A DNA stretch of 64,000 bases, taken from a bacterium BMS3Bbin08 (lineage in GTDB: Bacteria; Nitrospirota; Thermodesulfovibrionia; UBA6902; BMS3Bbin08). Shown one piece after another: positions 8,922 to 19,574 of the stretch. The notes under the pieces were generated by a model that did not search any database, was not told where the DNA came from, and saw nothing but the letters and a program-made list of their open reading frames with translations. The translations under genes and the position numbers were made by a program. Each line of letters starts with the position of its first letter. The stretch's first letter is position 1. The stretch is from positions 1 to 64,000 of the forward strand of contig BDTR01000045.1 in NCBI GenBank assembly GCA_002897775.1, in the 5' to 3' direction.

Positions 8922-9345
8922 TTGCTATAAAAGCCGCGGCTCTCAGACCCAGCAGATAGCTTTCAGAAGCAAAACCCGAGATCTGGCCCGACGCGGCAGG
9001 CGCTATAAGGGACCGCCGCCTGAATTCCTCGCGCTCATGGATATTGGACAGGTGGACCTCGACAGCGGGTATGTTGACGGCGGCTATGGCGTCCCTGATG
9101 GCGATGCTCGTGTGTGTGTAAGCGGCTGGATTGATCACAATGGCGCTGTAGCGCCTCGCGCTCTGTATCAGATCAACTATCTCGCCTTCATGGTTGGACT
9201 GATGGATAACCAGCTCCAGGCCCAGTTCAGCGGCAAGCGTGTTCAAAGAATCATTGATCTCATCTAAAGTCTTACTGCCGTATATATTGGTTTCCCTTGA
9301 ACCGAGGAGGTTAAGATTAGGCCCGTGGATGACCAGGATTTTCAT
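8899..9345 (-). CDS. aroQ: 3-dehydroquinate dehydratase, type II
   Basis: The 148-aa length is normal for type II enzymes, which dehydrate 3-dehydroquinate in the shikimate pathway. Motifs: [13 protein letters not shown] with the catalytic Tyr at Y23 (ETNIYG), the NPAAYTHTS loop, and [14 protein letters not shown]. It sits between the TPR gene and the M24 peptidase in the same transcription unit. Another shikimate gene, aroE, lies elsewhere in the window (34.3 kb). Confidence 0.94.
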   Translation of the reverse strand: MKILVIHGPNLNLLGSRETNIYGSKTLDEINDSLNTLAAELGLELVIHQSNHEGEIVDLIQSARRYSAIVINPAAYTHTSIAIRDAIAAVNIPAVEVHLSNIHEREEFRRRSLIAPAASGQISGFASESYLLGLRAAAFIANAKKSAS

Positions 9346-9350
9346 AATTA

Positions 9351-10169
9351 TTATCCCCTGTCCCGTTCTTCTTTTATTTTAATGAGCATTTGAAGTTCCT
9401 TATGTCTTTGCATTATCTGTTCGTTGCCCGGGTCTGACGAAAGTATCTCCTTATAAATGTTCATGGCCTTATCGTATAAATCCTGAGAAATAAAAATATC
9501 AGCCATTGTGGCAGTGGGCATTGATATTACAATTGTATCATCTTCACCCCTGCCGGCGTCCTGCTCCTCCTGAGGTTCTTTAGCCGCGGACCCTTCAATA
9601 TGTTTCTCTACGGTCTTTCTGTATTCCTCAAGCTCAGGGCTTACAGGTTCTCCCGCAGGCAAAAGCTTTTCAGGGATTTCCACCCCCAGGTCAGCTCCGT
9701 CGACCTCTTCATTTATTTCATATACAGGGGTTTTTTCTGTCTCGCCTTCTTCCGGCGCGGTGTCCGACATCTCAGGTCTTAGCTCCTGCAGGGCTTTTTG
9801 CGCCTCTTCGTCGTCAGGGTTCAGGCCCAGAACTATCACGCATTGCTCAACCGCCCGGTCATCCTCTCCCTGCTTCTTATATATTTCCGCGAGCCTTTTG
9901 TGAGCCAGGAGATTGTCGGGCGTCAGTTTGACAACTTTTTCAAATTCCTCCCGGGCCTCGGCAAGCATGCCTTTGTCAATGTATATCTTGCCAAGGGCAA
10001 CCCGGGCCGCCGGATAATCCGGCAGTCTTTCCATGGTCTTTAAAAGGACTTCAACGGCGTCATCCGGCAGCCCTCTTTTTTTGTATTCATCCGCGAGCGG
10101 CACGACGAGCTTTGAGCCGGGGTCCTTTTCAACCTTTTTCTTTAATTTCTCAAAATCTTCATTTGTCAT
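9351..10169 (-). CDS. Tetratricopeptide-repeat protein
   Basis: The 272-aa protein has no signal peptide. Consecutive 34-residue TPR units cover about residues 25-135 (for example [16 protein letters not shown] and [16 protein letters not shown]), then an acidic linker rich in Glu and Pro (140-205), then another TPR-like unit near the C-terminus ([17 protein letters not shown]). It is probably a cytoplasmic scaffold. It ends 5 nt before aroQ starts and follows coaBC, so it is co-transcribed with housekeeping genes; partner and role are unknown. Confidence 0.75.
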   Translation of the reverse strand: MTNEDFEKLKKKVEKDPGSKLVVPLADEYKKRGLPDDAVEVLLKTMERLPDYPAARVALGKIYIDKGMLAEAREEFEKVVKLTPDNLLAHKRLAEIYKKQGEDDRAVEQCVIVLGLNPDDEEAQKALQELRPEMSDTAPEEGETEKTPVYEINEEVDGADLGVEIPEKLLPAGEPVSPELEEYRKTVEKHIEGSAAKEPQEEQDAGRGEDDTIVISMPTATMADIFISQDLYDKAMNIYKEILSSDPGNEQIMQRHKELQMLIKIKEERDRG

Positions 10170-10206
10170 GGCTGTTGCCGGTCGTATTAAAAAAAAACGG
10201 CTAAAG

Positions 10207-11400
10207 TCAGGCCTTGTCCGGCCGGACCTTTTTGGGTCCGGGAAGCCTGTTCAGTATGATGTCCGCGACTTCCCCTTTTTTCATCAAAGGATGATCTGTT
10301 TGTTTTCCTTTTTTGTCGATCAGTGTAACTATGTTAGTGTCCGCGTCAAAACCGGCGCCTTTTTGGCTGATGTTGTTAAGCACTATGAGATCAAGGTTCT
10401 TCTGTTTTAATTTTTCCGCGGCTTTTTCGGTATTTTTGGATGTCTCAGCGGAAAATCCGATAATAAAACGGCCGTTCTTTTTCCGCCCTATTTTGCTCAG
10501 AATATCAGGCGTCTTTTCCAGATCAATTGCCGTTATCTTTGATTTCGGCAGTTTCGATCTTCGCGCGACGGACGGCGCGAAATCAGACACAGCGGCGGTC
10601 ATGATAACAGAAGTCGCTTTGGAGAGGTTTTTAAGTACCGCGGCCTGCATCTCAACAGCCCTTTCAACAGGTATAAAGCCGGCTCCCTTTGGGGGTCTAA
10701 GACAGACAGGCCCGCTTACAAGAGTTACATCAGCGCCCCTTCTTAAGGCAGCCGCGGCAACGGCATATCCCATTTTTCCTGAAGAACGGTTTGAAATAAA
10801 TCTTACAGGGTCCAGGGGTTCGCGCGTCGGACCCGCGGTGACAAGAATATTATGCCCCTTCAGGTCTTTGGGCGTCAGGGCTGACCTCACATGCTCCACA
10901 ATGTCAGCGGTCTCACTCATTCTGCCTGTTCCCTCTTCACCGCACGCAAGGATTCCTGAAGCCGGTCCTATGAAACTGACCCCTGTTTTAGAAAGGTTCC
11001 TGAGACTTTTCTGCACGACAGGATGACCGTACATCCTTGAGTTCATGGCAGGCGCTATAAAGGCAGGCCCTTTGTAAGCCAGCCAGAGCGTGCAAAGAAG
11101 ATTATCAGCGATTCCGCAGGCAAGTTTATTTATCGTGTTCGCGGTCGCGGGGGCGATGATCAATACGTCCGCGTTCCGCGCGAGACTTATATGCTTTACA
11201 TGTCCCTCAAACGGTTTGATATATACAGGTTTTCCAAGGACTGTTTCAAATGTCATCGGCGGGACAAAGCGGCAGGCCGCTTCTGTCATAATTACCGTAA
11301 CATCAGCGCCTTCTTCAGCAAGTTTTTTCGCGAGATCAACGGACTTGTACGCCGCTATACTGCCTGTGATCCCAAGAAGGATATTTTTCCCCTTAAGCAC
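10207..11400 (-). CDS. coaBC: Bifunctional phosphopantothenoylcysteine decarboxylase / phosphopantothenate-cysteine ligase
   Basis: CoaBC carries out two steps of coenzyme A synthesis. The 397-aa protein has the N-terminal flavin decarboxylase CoaC (GITGSIAAYKSVDLAKKL; PAMNSRMYGHP; the substrate-flap ACGEEGTGRM) and the C-terminal synthetase CoaB (VTAGPTREPLDPVRFI; NRSSGKMGYA; VGFSAET-like segment). It follows rpoZ by 5 nt; the gmk-rpoZ-coaBC order is widely conserved. Together with panB at 50.5 kb it contributes to CoA supply, which a Wood-Ljungdahl organism needs. Confidence 0.95.
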   Translation of the reverse strand: MLKGKNILLGITGSIAAYKSVDLAKKLAEEGADVTVIMTEAACRFVPPMTFETVLGKPVYIKPFEGHVKHISLARNADVLIIAPATANTINKLACGIADNLLCTLWLAYKGPAFIAPAMNSRMYGHPVVQKSLRNLSKTGVSFIGPASGILACGEEGTGRMSETADIVEHVRSALTPKDLKGHNILVTAGPTREPLDPVRFISNRSSGKMGYAVAAAALRRGADVTLVSGPVCLRPPKGAGFIPVERAVEMQAAVLKNLSKATSVIMTAAVSDFAPSVARRSKLPKSKITAIDLEKTPDILSKIGRKKNGRFIIGFSAETSKNTEKAAEKLKQKNLDLIVLNNISQKGAGFDADTNIVTLIDKKGKQTDHPLMKKGEVADIILNRLPGPKKVRPDKA

Positions 11401-11405
11401 AATTG

Positions 11406-11792
11406 TCAGCCTTTTTCCGGGAAGATTTCCTCTATTGACCTGGTTTCTTCTTTTTCACCTTTTTCATGCAGATATACCTTGAGGTCTTTTTCAAGCGCTG
11501 AGAGGTCCTCCTGAAGGGTTTTCTTCTGTCTTGCCTCATCCATCATTTCTTCATAAGTGAGCTTTCCGGCTTCAGCTTTCGCCTTTACCGCTTCTTCACC
11601 GGTAAGCACGTTCAGATTGGAGAATATCACTTCTTCAAGAGCTATGGTGGTCACTTTTTTTGATTTTGTCTCAATTGACGGTTTGCCGCCCTGGTACATA
11701 TCCCGTGCTCTTTTTGAAACCGCGATAACGAGCCTGTAACGGCCGTCGATCTTGTCCCTGTCTGACTCGGCGGGCAATGATATAATATCCAT
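11406..11792 (-). CDS. rpoZ: DNA-directed RNA polymerase omega subunit
   Basis: The 128-aa protein has the omega core near the N-terminus (DGRYRLVIAVSKRARDM, then VTTIALEEV) followed by a charged C-terminal extension of about 60 residues rich in Glu and Lys. Omega assists beta-prime folding in RNA polymerase. The extension is longer than in minimal omega subunits. Placement between gmk and coaBC is the conserved context. A 187-nt gap separates it from gmk upstream. Confidence 0.85.
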   Translation of the reverse strand: MDIISLPAESDRDKIDGRYRLVIAVSKRARDMYQGGKPSIETKSKKVTTIALEEVIFSNLNVLTGEEAVKAKAEAGKLTYEEMMDEARQKKTLQEDLSALEKDLKVYLHEKGEKEETRSIEEIFPEKG

Positions 11793-11840
11793 TTTTTACT
11801 CCTTTAAAAATTCACATATTTTAAATGAACAGCGAGCGTA

Positions 11841-11885
11841 CCTGCCTGCCCGCCATACTACCCGGCGGGTAAACCGGCAGGCAGG
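11841..11885. repeat. CCTGCCTGCC-type nested palindrome between gmk and rpoZ
   Basis: CCTGCCTGCC (11841-11850) is the inverted complement of GGCAGGCAGG (11876-11885), with inner CGCC/GGCG arms. The same palindrome core recurs at 46832-46850 and inside a gene at 51949-51969. The rest of the gmk-rpoZ gap (to about 11960) is GC-rich and shows nothing else recognisable. Confidence 0.7.
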
Positions 11886-11979
11886 TTCCCCGTGGTCTCG
11901 AAGCGAGTCTCAGGTCGAGTCGACTAAACTCCGGGTCGCATCGACTTGCCACAGGGAAGATCAATAACGTATCAATCTT

Positions 11980-12618
11980 TTATTTTAAGGCTTTTATAAA
12001 CCCCGCGTCAACCCTGGAGGTCCTCAGCCTTCTGGCTGTTATTATGCTCTCAAGCTCTCTGAGAGCCTTTTTAATATTATCGTTAACAATGATATAATCA
12101 TATTCTCTATAGCTGGCGATCTCTTTTCGGGCGTTAAGAAGACGTCTCTTTATTTCCCGGTTCATGTCCGACTTTCGGCCCTTTAGCCGCTGTTCAAGTA
12201 TCTTCATGTTCGGAGGCAGGATAAAGACATATACCGCGTCCGCGAATTTACGCCTGAACTGCAAGGCGCCCTGTGTATCAATATCAAGGATTATGTCATA
12301 CCCCTTATTGCTTAATTCCTTCAGCCTTTTTGCGGACGTTCCGTACAGATTTCCGTGAACAACCGCCCATTCGGCGAACTCTCCCTTTTTAAGCATTGCC
12401 CTGAACCTGTCCTGATTGACAAAACTGTAGTGCACATTGTTCTTCTCCCCTTTACGGGGCGTTCTTGTGGTGTATGACACGGAATGTTTCAGGCGCGGTA
12501 CGATCCTGCTCACTTCCCGGCAAAGGGTTGTCTTGCCGGCTCCTGACGGAGCTGAGACGATGAACAGCTCTCCTTTGACAGCAGGTTTTCCGCGGGGCTC
12601 AGCTCTCTTCATCGTCAC
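11980..12618 (-). CDS. gmk: Guanylate kinase
   Basis: Gmk phosphorylates GMP to GDP with ATP. The 212-aa protein has the P-loop [10 protein letters not shown] at 22-31, the GMP-binding segment [14 protein letters not shown], and the lid region RLKGRKSD. The first 15 residues are a short extension before the core. It overlaps the upstream remA gene by 20 nt, and rpoZ and coaBC follow, a conserved cluster. Confidence 0.95.
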   Translation of the reverse strand: MTMKRAEPRGKPAVKGELFIVSAPSGAGKTTLCREVSRIVPRLKHSVSYTTRTPRKGEKNNVHYSFVNQDRFRAMLKKGEFAEWAVVHGNLYGTSAKRLKELSNKGYDIILDIDTQGALQFRRKFADAVYVFILPPNMKILEQRLKGRKSDMNREIKRRLLNARKEIASYREYDYIIVNDNIKKALRELESIITARRLRTSRVDAGFIKALK

Positions 12619-12880
12619 ATCTTCCTTCCCGGGAAAATCTCTGGGTAATGGTCGCGGCCTGAAGACCTGACATGATTATGTGGTCACTGTCCGTAATGAT
12701 TATGGCCCGCGTTTTGCGCCCCTGCGTGGCGTCGACCAGCTTGCCTCTTTCCCTTGCTTCCTCACGCATTCTCTTGATCGGGGATGAACCCGGCGTGACT
12801 ATCGCGATTACCCTTGACGCGGATACAACGTTCCCGAATCCGATATTTATCAGCCCCAGGCCTCTGCCGGATTTTCTCAT
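12599..12880 (-). CDS. remA: RemA-like DUF370 protein
   Basis: The 93-aa protein contains the DUF370 signature: [19 protein letters not shown], then [20 protein letters not shown] and the TDSDHIIMS segment. In Bacillus subtilis RemA is a DNA-binding activator of biofilm matrix genes; outside Firmicutes the role is unclear, but the yicC-remA-gmk-rpoZ neighbourhood is common. I chose the ATG at 12880 because it has a GGGAG ribosome-binding site and gives a family-sized product; an open frame extends to 12949. It overlaps gmk by 20 nt. Confidence 0.85.
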   Translation of the reverse strand: MRKSGRGLGLINIGFGNVVSASRVIAIVTPGSSPIKRMREEARERGKLVDATQGRKTRAIIITDSDHIIMSGLQAATITQRFSREGRCDDEES

Positions 12881-12905
12881 AATATCTCCCAGGTGTACAT
12901 CGTCT

Positions 12906-13757
12906 TTATTGTAAGTTCTGCGTCTGCTCCCTGATCTTTTCAAGCTCATGTTTCATATCGACAACAATACCTGAGATCCCGGCATCGGCCGACTTTGAGC
13001 CGATAGTGTTTATTTCCCTGTGCAGTTCCTGGGCCAGAAAGTCAAGTTTCTTTCCGGCAGCGTCACCGCTGTCCAGCAGCTCGCTCATGTGCTTCAGGTG
13101 GCTTTTTATCCGCACGATCTCCTCGGTGATATCCGACCTCTCTATCAGGATAGCGGTCTCCTGGATAATACGGGATTCATCGATCGGAACGTTGTTGAGC
13201 AGAATTTTTAATTTCTCTTCCAGCGCGGTTCTGGACCCGGCGATGAAATCTTCCCTCTTCCCCTCCAGCTGCGCGAGGTGTTCCTTCAAAAAGCCGAGGC
13301 GCTCAGCCATGTCCTTCACAAGGTTTTTGCCTTCCTTTGACCGCGATTTTTTCAGTTCCTCAAGGGCTGTTTCAAGGGCCTCGCGAAAGGCAGGTACTTC
13401 CACATCGGGTTCTTCCTGCTGAAAAGTGTCTTTTTGCCGGGCCAGAATGCCTATTCCAATATCTCCGGGGATCGATAGTTCCTCTTTCAGGGAAACAAGC
13501 GCGCGGTAATACTCTCTGGCAAAAGACCTGTTAAGCGTAAGCTTGATGTCGTCCGCCTCAGCCTTTGTTACGAATATTTCGATCCGTCCCCGGCTGAAAG
13601 CCCGCTTTATGATGTTCCGGATCTCAGGCTCGTAGAAATAGAGATAGGAAGGGACGTTGATCTGCAGGTAAAGGTTTCTATGGTTTGTGGAACGTGTTTC
13701 TACCCTGAAGTTGCCGGCGACCCCGCGGCCATAGCCTGTCATTGACTGAATGCACAT
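12906..13757 (-). CDS. yicC: YicC family endoribonuclease-like protein
   Basis: The 283-aa protein begins with the hallmark SMTGYGRG and contains [14 protein letters not shown], matching YicC N-terminal domains. The C-terminal part is helical and includes [21 protein letters not shown], the conserved DUF1732 motif. Escherichia coli YicC is reported to be an endoribonuclease influencing small RNA turnover. It heads the long minus-strand run with remA, gmk, rpoZ and coaBC. Confidence 0.92.
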   Translation of the reverse strand: MCIQSMTGYGRGVAGNFRVETRSTNHRNLYLQINVPSYLYFYEPEIRNIIKRAFSRGRIEIFVTKAEADDIKLTLNRSFAREYYRALVSLKEELSIPGDIGIGILARQKDTFQQEEPDVEVPAFREALETALEELKKSRSKEGKNLVKDMAERLGFLKEHLAQLEGKREDFIAGSRTALEEKLKILLNNVPIDESRIIQETAILIERSDITEEIVRIKSHLKHMSELLDSGDAAGKKLDFLAQELHREINTIGSKSADAGISGIVVDMKHELEKIREQTQNLQ

Positions 13758-13849
13758 AGAATAAAACTATAAAATACTCAATGAAATAAGTCAATTGAGA
13801 ACACGCGTTGAAAGGCAAAAGTAAAGAGTTATGAATTCAGGGCCGGGAG

Positions 13850-16291
13850 TCAGGAGGTTGAGACCAGTTCCTCGACCTCTTCCTCAATGAACACAGGACT
13901 GTCTTTTTCGAGGACTACTCTGATCTTTTTTGTGTTTTTAAACCTGCCTTTAAGGATCTCTTCTGACAGCGGATCTTCAATATATCTCTGGATCGCCCTT
14001 CTCATCGGCCTGGCGCCGTAGGCCGGCTGATAATTGTTTGAGATCAGCCAGTCTATGACCTCGTCGTTGAGATCGACGGCAAGGTCCTGGTCAAGCAGCT
14101 GCCTGTTCAGTTCATTGACCAGGAGGACAACGATCTTTGACAGATGCTCTTTTTTAAGCGGATGGAACACAACAGTTTCATCAACGCGGTTCAGAAATTC
14201 CGGGTTGAAGGTTTTCTTCAACTCGCCCAGTACGTTCTCCCTGATGGTCCTGTAAGTGTCTTCCCAGGTGTTTTTCTGAAAACCCAGGGGTGTTGTTTTT
14301 TCAGTGAGTCTCGTTCCAAGGTTCGAGGTCATTATCAATACTGTATTTTTAAAATCAACTTTTCTTCCGAAATTATCTGTGAGCACTCCCTCATCAAGGA
14401 CCTGGAGAAGCGCGTTGAACACATCAGGATGCGCCTTTTCGATCTCGTCAAAAAGCACTACAGAATAAGGCCTCCTGCGCACGGTCTCGGTCAGCTGGCC
14501 GCCTTCCTCGTACCCTACGTATCCAGGAGGCGCGCCTGTAAGGCGTGAAACATTGAACCTTTCCATATACTCGGACATGTCGATCTTGACAAGCGCGCTC
14601 TCATCGTTGAACAGGAATTCTGCCAGCGCCTTTGCCAGCTCTGTTTTTCCTACCCCGGTAGGTCCGAGGAAGAAAAAAGAACCAATGGGTCTTTTCCGCG
14701 TTTTCAGGCCGGCGCGCGACCTTCTTATCGCCCGCGCGATCGCCAATACCGCCTCATCCTGGGCGATGATCCTTTTATGGAGAGAATCTTCCATACGAAG
14801 AAGTTTTTCGGATTCCTTTTCCTCAAGCCTGGAAAGCGGGATACCGGTTATCCTGGAAACCGTGTAAGCAATATCGTCCTCACTGATGACCGGTATATCC
14901 TTCCGCTGGTTATCCTGCCATTTTTTGTATAACTCATCGTACAGGTTCTTTACCCTGTCTTCCTCACATTTTATCGAAGCGCTTCTTTCAAAATCATGCA
15001 GTTTGACGTAAAGATTTTTTTCCCTGGTAAGCCTTTTCATATCTATCTCTATTTCTTTAAGCTCCGGCGGAACGGTGAACTTCATCAGCCTGATCCTGGC
15101 GCCTGTCTCGTCCATAACATCGATCGCCTTGTCAGGAAGGAACCTGTCGGCAATATACCTGTCGGACAGGGATACGCAGGATTCAATGGCCTTCCTGCTG
15201 ATCTTTACCCTGTGATGGACCTCATATTTGTTTTTCAGTCCATCGAGAATTTTTACTGTTTCCTTTGCGTTTGGCGGCTTAAGGAATATCGGCTGGAACC
15301 GTCTCTCAAGCGCGCCGTCTTTTTCTATGTATTTTCTGTATTCACCGGGCGTAGTAGCTCCAATGCACTGGATCTCGCCCCTTGAAAGAGCGGGCTTGAG
15401 CATGTTCGAGGCGTCGATCGAACCCTCTGCCGCTCCGGCGCCGACCAGCGTATGAAGCTCGTCTATGAAGAGGATTATATTATTGGCCTGGATGATCTCT
15501 TTCATCACCAGCTTAAGTCTTTCTTCAAACTGGCCCCTGTACTTGGTCCCCGCGATAAGAGAACCAAGATCCAGGCTGACGATACGCTTATTAAGAAGGC
15601 TCTCCGGTATGTCCTCCGAGACGATCTTCTGCGCGAGCCCTTCGACAATAGCTGTTTTTCCAACACCGGACTCACCTATAATTACCGGGTTGTTTTTGAT
15701 CCTCCTGCCCAATATCTGCAGGACCCTTTCTATTTCGCTCTTTCTGCCGATCACCGGATCAAGGCTGTCGCTCCTGGCCAGGGCCGTCAGGTCCCTTCCG
15801 AATTCATCAAGCGCCGGGGTGTGGCCTTTTTTGTCCCTGAAAGCCTGGGACTGTCCTCTTAGAGCAAGATTGATTGTAAGCTGGCGGGCGCTTAAAATAT
15901 TAGCGCCCAGACTGCGGAGGATTTTCCCTGCTATGCCCTCCTCTTCCCTGATCAGGCCTATAAGGAGGTGTTCGCTTCCGATATAACTGTGACCGAGAAG
16001 CCTGGCTTCCTCAACCGCCAGTTCAAGCACCTTCTTGGCTCTGGGTGTGAACGGTATGTCTCCAAACGTAGGGGCGCTTGAGCCGAGGGGAAGGTTTCTC
16101 TCAACCTCGATCCAGAGTTCCTTGGGAGAGAGACCCATTTTTTTCAGGATCGTTACGGGCAGGCTTTCTTCTTCTCTTAATATGGCAAGAAAAAGATGTT
16201 CTGTGCCGAGATAATCATTCTGACGTTTTTCAGCTTCTTCCTTGGCGTTAATGATTACCTTGCGACCTCTATCGGTAAATTTTTCGAACAT
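13850..16291 (-). CDS. clpC: ATP-dependent Clp protease ATPase subunit ClpC
   Basis: The 813-aa Hsp100 unfoldase delivers substrates to ClpP. Domains in order: two Clp-N repeats (about 1-145), AAA+ module 1 with Walker A GESGVGKT near 207, a middle domain with coiled coil (about 390-480), AAA+ module 2 with Walker A GPTGVGKT near 540 and the sensor segment [10 protein letters not shown], then the D2-small domain. Length and the short M-domain fit ClpC rather than ClpA or ClpB. No mcsAB or ctsR is adjacent. It is monocistronic, 92 nt upstream of yicC. Confidence 0.93.
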   Translation of the reverse strand: MFEKFTDRGRKVIINAKEEAEKRQNDYLGTEHLFLAILREEESLPVTILKKMGLSPKELWIEVERNLPLGSSAPTFGDIPFTPRAKKVLELAVEEARLLGHSYIGSEHLLIGLIREEEGIAGKILRSLGANILSARQLTINLALRGQSQAFRDKKGHTPALDEFGRDLTALARSDSLDPVIGRKSEIERVLQILGRRIKNNPVIIGESGVGKTAIVEGLAQKIVSEDIPESLLNKRIVSLDLGSLIAGTKYRGQFEERLKLVMKEIIQANNIILFIDELHTLVGAGAAEGSIDASNMLKPALSRGEIQCIGATTPGEYRKYIEKDGALERRFQPIFLKPPNAKETVKILDGLKNKYEVHHRVKISRKAIESCVSLSDRYIADRFLPDKAIDVMDETGARIRLMKFTVPPELKEIEIDMKRLTREKNLYVKLHDFERSASIKCEEDRVKNLYDELYKKWQDNQRKDIPVISEDDIAYTVSRITGIPLSRLEEKESEKLLRMEDSLHKRIIAQDEAVLAIARAIRRSRAGLKTRKRPIGSFFFLGPTGVGKTELAKALAEFLFNDESALVKIDMSEYMERFNVSRLTGAPPGYVGYEEGGQLTETVRRRPYSVVLFDEIEKAHPDVFNALLQVLDEGVLTDNFGRKVDFKNTVLIMTSNLGTRLTEKTTPLGFQKNTWEDTYRTIRENVLGELKKTFNPEFLNRVDETVVFHPLKKEHLSKIVVLLVNELNRQLLDQDLAVDLNDEVIDWLISNNYQPAYGARPMRRAIQRYIEDPLSEEILKGRFKNTKKIRVVLEKDSPVFIEEEVEELVSTS

Positions 16292-16488
16292 TTTTCCCTC
16301 TTAAATTTAATATATCGTTATCCAATGTCTAATGTCAAGCAATGGAACGGCTGAAAACATTCTATGGCAGTGATGAAAACAGAGATTTAAACGATTTGAT
16401 TATTTGCTTTGGAATTCCTGACGTTTGGCGCTGTGAGGGCTTTATTATATTTTGAAGAAACTAATTGAGGAAGGCCGGACTGTTGAAA

Positions 16489-16509
16489 GGGAAAACCCGT
16501 CCTTTTCCC
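16489..16509 (-). terminator. Weak hairpin terminator after nrdR
   Basis: GGGAAAA (16489-16495) pairs with TTTTCCC (16503-16509) around a 7-nt loop, 11 nt past the nrdR stop on the minus strand. Only a short U-run follows, so termination strength is uncertain. Confidence 0.35.
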
Positions 16510-16520
16510 GCGTCTTGCCG

Positions 16521-16973
16521 TTACTTGGTGAGAAAACCCTTGATCTCTTCCATGAATTCTTTTATGTCCTTAAACTGTCTGTAGACAGACGCGAACCTTA
16601 CATAAGCTACTTCGTCCAGACTTTTGAGCCCTGACATTATTTCTTCACCAATCCATGAACTCGGGATCTCCTTCTCACCTGTACCCTGCAGTTTCTTTTC
16701 GATCTTTTTTACGAATGCCTCTATTGTATCAACACCGATAGGTCTTTTCTCGCACGCTTTTTCAATACCGTGGAGGATCTTTTGACGGTCAAAAGGTTCT
16801 CTGCGGCCGTCCTTTTTAATGACCGCGGGCAGGATCTCCTCTATTCTCTCGTAGCTCGTAAAACGCCCTTCACACTTGAGGCACTCGCGCCTTCTCCTGA
16901 TAACATCCCCGTCCCTGCCAAGACGGGAATCAATGACCTTGTCTTCTATGTGTCCGCAGAATGGGCAGTTCAT
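16521..16973 (-). CDS. nrdR: Transcriptional repressor NrdR
   Basis: NrdR is a zinc-finger, ATP-cone repressor of ribonucleotide reductase genes. The 150-aa length is typical. The zinc finger uses C3, C6, C31 and C34 (CPFC and CLKC), followed by RFTSYERIE and an ATP-cone with [16 protein letters not shown]. It lies 30 nt downstream of glyA on the same strand; glyA-nrdR neighbourhoods are common. No ribonucleotide reductase gene is in the window. Confidence 0.95.
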   Translation of the reverse strand: MNCPFCGHIEDKVIDSRLGRDGDVIRRRRECLKCEGRFTSYERIEEILPAVIKKDGRREPFDRQKILHGIEKACEKRPIGVDTIEAFVKKIEKKLQGTGEKEIPSSWIGEEIMSGLKSLDEVAYVRFASVYRQFKDIKEFMEEIKGFLTK

Positions 16974-16979
16974 AATAAA

Positions 16980-17007
16980 TTGACAATTGTCGATTATCGA
17001 TTGCTAA
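16980..17007. repeat. Four heptamers at the glyA stop / nrdR start gap
   Basis: Units TTGACAA, TTGTCGA, TTATCGA, TTGCTAA run with a 7-nt period and fill the 30-nt gap between glyA and nrdR, touching the glyA stop codon. Confidence 0.7.
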
Positions 17008-18251
17008 GTTTCAATATCTTCATAAACGGGAAATTTATCGCATAAAGACCTGACCTTTTCCCTGACGCGCCCGATAACAACACTGTCATTGGGGTTGTTC
17101 AATACCTGTGAGATCAGGTCCGCGATAAGTACCATTTCCGGTTCTCTCATGTTTCGGGTGGTAACTATTGGAGTGCCGAGCCTGATACCGCTTGTGACTG
17201 TGGCCGGTTTGTCGTCATAAGGGATCGAGTTTTTGTTTACCGTAATGCCGGCGCGGTCCAGGACCGCCTGGGCATCCCTGCCGGTAATGGATTTATCAGT
17301 GAGGTCGATCAGCATAAGATGAGTGTCGGTTCCGCCTGACACCACCCTGAACCCTTTTTGCGTAAGGGCGTCCGCCATTTCCTTCGCGTTCTTTACGACC
17401 CTTATCTGGTAGCTGTTGAACTTTTCGGAAAGGGCCTCTTTGAAAGCAACCGCCTTTGCGGCTATGACGTGAATAAGAGGGCCGCCCTGTATTCCGGGAA
17501 AGATCATCTTATCGATCATGCGCGCGTATTTGGCCCCGCACATTATCATACCGCCTCTTGGACCCCTCAGGGTTTTATGTGTTGTTGATGTAATGAAGTC
17601 CGCGTAAGGAACAGGTGAAGGATGCAGGCCGGCTACGATAAGGCCGGCTATATGGGCGATGTCAGCCAGGAAAAAGGCCTTGACCTCTTTGGCAATTTCA
17701 GAGAACGCCTTAAAGTCAATTGTCCTTGAATACGAGCTTGCTCCCGCGACTATTATTTTGGGTTTGCGTTTTTTCGCGATCTTTCTTACGTTGTCATAGT
17801 CGATCAGGCCGGTTTTTTTGCTGACGCCGTAAACATAGGGCTTGTAAAAGATGCCTGAAAAGTTGAACGGCGCTCCATGTGACAGGTGTCCGCCGTTACT
17901 CAGGCCCATACCCAGTATTTTGTCGCCCGGTTTCAGTAACGCAAAATACACCGCCATATTGGCCTGTGTGCCTGAATGAGGCTGTACGTTCACGTGTTCA
18001 ACACCGAAAAGCTCTTTGGCCCGGTTTATTGCCAGTGATTCCACCGAGTCAGCATAGTCACAACCGCCGTAGTACCGCTTGTCAGGATACCCCTCGGCAT
18101 ACTTATTGCTAAAAATAGAGCCCTGTGTTTCAAGAACAGACCTGCTGGCATAGTTCTCGGACGCGATCAGGACTATATTGTTCCTCTCGCGCTCGATCTC
18201 TTTGGTTACTGCTTCGTATACTTCAGGATCTGATTTTTTTAAAACTTGCAT
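17004..18251 (-). CDS. glyA: Serine hydroxymethyltransferase
   Basis: GlyA interconverts serine and glycine with transfer of a one-carbon unit to tetrahydrofolate, linking amino-acid metabolism to the folate branch encoded downstream. The 415-aa protein shows [36 protein letters not shown] and the PLP-lysine motif [13 protein letters not shown]. The start has an AGGTGAGAGG ribosome-binding site. It is co-directional with nrdR. Confidence 0.96.
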   Translation of the reverse strand: MQVLKKSDPEVYEAVTKEIERERNNIVLIASENYASRSVLETQGSIFSNKYAEGYPDKRYYGGCDYADSVESLAINRAKELFGVEHVNVQPHSGTQANMAVYFALLKPGDKILGMGLSNGGHLSHGAPFNFSGIFYKPYVYGVSKKTGLIDYDNVRKIAKKRKPKIIVAGASSYSRTIDFKAFSEIAKEVKAFFLADIAHIAGLIVAGLHPSPVPYADFITSTTHKTLRGPRGGMIMCGAKYARMIDKMIFPGIQGGPLIHVIAAKAVAFKEALSEKFNSYQIRVVKNAKEMADALTQKGFRVVSGGTDTHLMLIDLTDKSITGRDAQAVLDRAGITVNKNSIPYDDKPATVTSGIRLGTPIVTTRNMREPEMVLIADLISQVLNNPNDSVVIGRVREKVRSLCDKFPVYEDIET

Positions 18252-18554
18252 TACCGGCCTCTCACCTTTTCCTCTATAGCCCTGATCTTATCCAGTCTAC
18301 GCGTATACCCCTCGCGATTTAGAAAACTCACTACGCCTGATATTGAAATAGGCGCGCATTTAAGTTATTCCCCTGACTTGAAAAGAGTGACTCTGTTGCT
18401 GCGCAGAGTTATATTATCAGCCAAAAATATGTAAGTCAAGACGCGGATCTGTCAGCAAAGTGCAATTTGACAAAGGCTGTGGTTTATCAATAATATTATC
18501 ATGAAGCACGGCGTGCAGCGACCGGCCCGAACGCGGGCATACGCATTTATATCC
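18252..18554. other. Divergent intergenic region between glyA and ribF
   Basis: This 303-nt region carries the start signals of two divergent genes. The ribF-side promoter is annotated separately. A short inverted pair around 18392-18412 (TGTTGCTGCGCAG and neighbours) is present, but no FMN or other riboswitch consensus is recognisable, and no convincing promoter for glyA was found by eye. Confidence 0.5.
18467..18496 (+). promoter_or_regulatory. Sigma-70-like promoter of ribF
   Basis: TTGACA (18467-18472) and TAATAT (18491-18496) are separated by 18 nt. The predicted start near 18503 would give a leader of about 50 nt before the ribF ATG at 18555. This also argues against the ATG at 18501 as the gene start. 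Confidence 0.65.
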
Positions 18555-19490
18555 ATGAAAAAACTGATCGACGGAATTGAAAATCTGACCGAAAAGCTTC
18601 CCTGTCCCGTTGTCGCGATAGGAAATTTCGACGGCGTTCACCTGGGACATCAGGCGATCTTCAGAAAGCTTGTTGAAAGGGCGGAAAAAAGGAACGGCAC
18701 TTCCGTAGTCTTTACGTTCGAGCCCCATCCTTTACGAATAATCGCGCCTGAAAGGGCGCCCCAGCTCCTTACGCCTTTCAAGGACAAAGTGAACCTGATA
18801 AAAAAGACCGGGGTCGACGTGATCATTTGCGCTAATTTTACGCGTGAATTCGCCCGTGTCACAGCCGAAGATTTTGTTAGAGAAATGCTGCATAAGAATA
18901 TCGGCGCGAAAGAAGTGTTTATCGGTTCGAACTACCGTTTTGGAAAAGGAAGAAAAGGCTCTCCTGAACTTTTGGCGAAACTTGGAAAGAAGTATGGGTT
19001 CAGGGTGAGTGTAATGGACGAAATAGAACTGAACGGGGTGGTGATAAGCAGTTCCAGAATAAGGACACTGATAGCAAAGGGCCGGGTCGAGGAGGCCTCA
19101 TCGTTTCTGGGCAGGAACTATTCGGTCGTCGGCATAGTAGTTGAAGGGGCAAAAAGAGGGAAGAGCCTTTTGAACATACCTACGGCGAATATCGCTGTTT
19201 TTAACGATCTTCTTCCAAAGGACGGTGTTTACGCCGTAAGGGTCACAGCCGGGAAAAAGGTCTATGGAGGCGCGGCGAACATAGGACATAACCCCACCTT
19301 TAAAGATAAAAGCTTCAGTTTTGAGGTGCATCTGCTGGATTTTGATGGCTATCTGCTTGGAAAGAACATCCGCGTCAGTTTTATCGAAAGGATACGCGAC
19401 GAGATAAGGTTTTCCAGCGTCGAGGACCTGAAGGCACAGCTGGAAAAGGATATAAATAATATTAGAGAGATCCTTAAGGCAAAAACCTGA
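18555..19490 (+). CDS. ribF: Bifunctional riboflavin kinase / FAD synthetase
   Basis: RibF converts riboflavin to FMN and then FAD. The 311-aa protein (from the ATG at 18555) has the N-terminal nucleotidyltransferase with GNFDGVHLGHQ and SSSRIRTLIAKG, then the flavokinase domain with GRGKSLL-like KRGKSLLNIPTANI and GAANIGHNPTF. An ATG at 18501 in frame would place 18 unrelated residues in front and lies next to the predicted -10 box, so I rejected it. Flavin supply is relevant to MetF, NuoF-like and CoaBC proteins in this window. Confidence 0.93.
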   Translation: MKKLIDGIENLTEKLPCPVVAIGNFDGVHLGHQAIFRKLVERAEKRNGTSVVFTFEPHPLRIIAPERAPQLLTPFKDKVNLIKKTGVDVIICANFTREFARVTAEDFVREMLHKNIGAKEVFIGSNYRFGKGRKGSPELLAKLGKKYGFRVSVMDEIELNGVVISSSRIRTLIAKGRVEEASSFLGRNYSVVGIVVEGAKRGKSLLNIPTANIAVFNDLLPKDGVYAVRVTAGKKVYGGAANIGHNPTFKDKSFSFEVHLLDFDGYLLGKNIRVSFIERIRDEIRFSSVEDLKAQLEKDINNIREILKAKT

Positions 19491-19491
19491 A

Positions 19492-19556
19492 TAAGTCATT
19501 CAGTTATTGGTCATTGGATCATTAGGTCTTTAAATTACTTAATGACTTAATTTCTC
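19492..19556. repeat. Degenerate 7-8-nt periodic array after ribF
   Basis: Words of the type GTCATTC, GTTATTG, GTCATTG, GATCATTA, then ACTTAATG and ACTTAATT repeat with a 7-8-nt period across the whole ribF-priA gap. The array occupies the place where convergent terminators would be expected. Confidence 0.6.
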
Positions 19557-19574
19557 AATCACTTTTTTGGCTGG

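Noticed and set aside
12881-12949. Longer N-terminus for RemA
   Set aside because: The ATG at 12880 has a ribosome-binding site and gives a family-sized protein; the extension overlaps yicC coding sequence.
18501-18554. Upstream start of ribF
   Set aside because: The ATG lies 4 nt after the predicted -10 box and adds residues unlike RibF.
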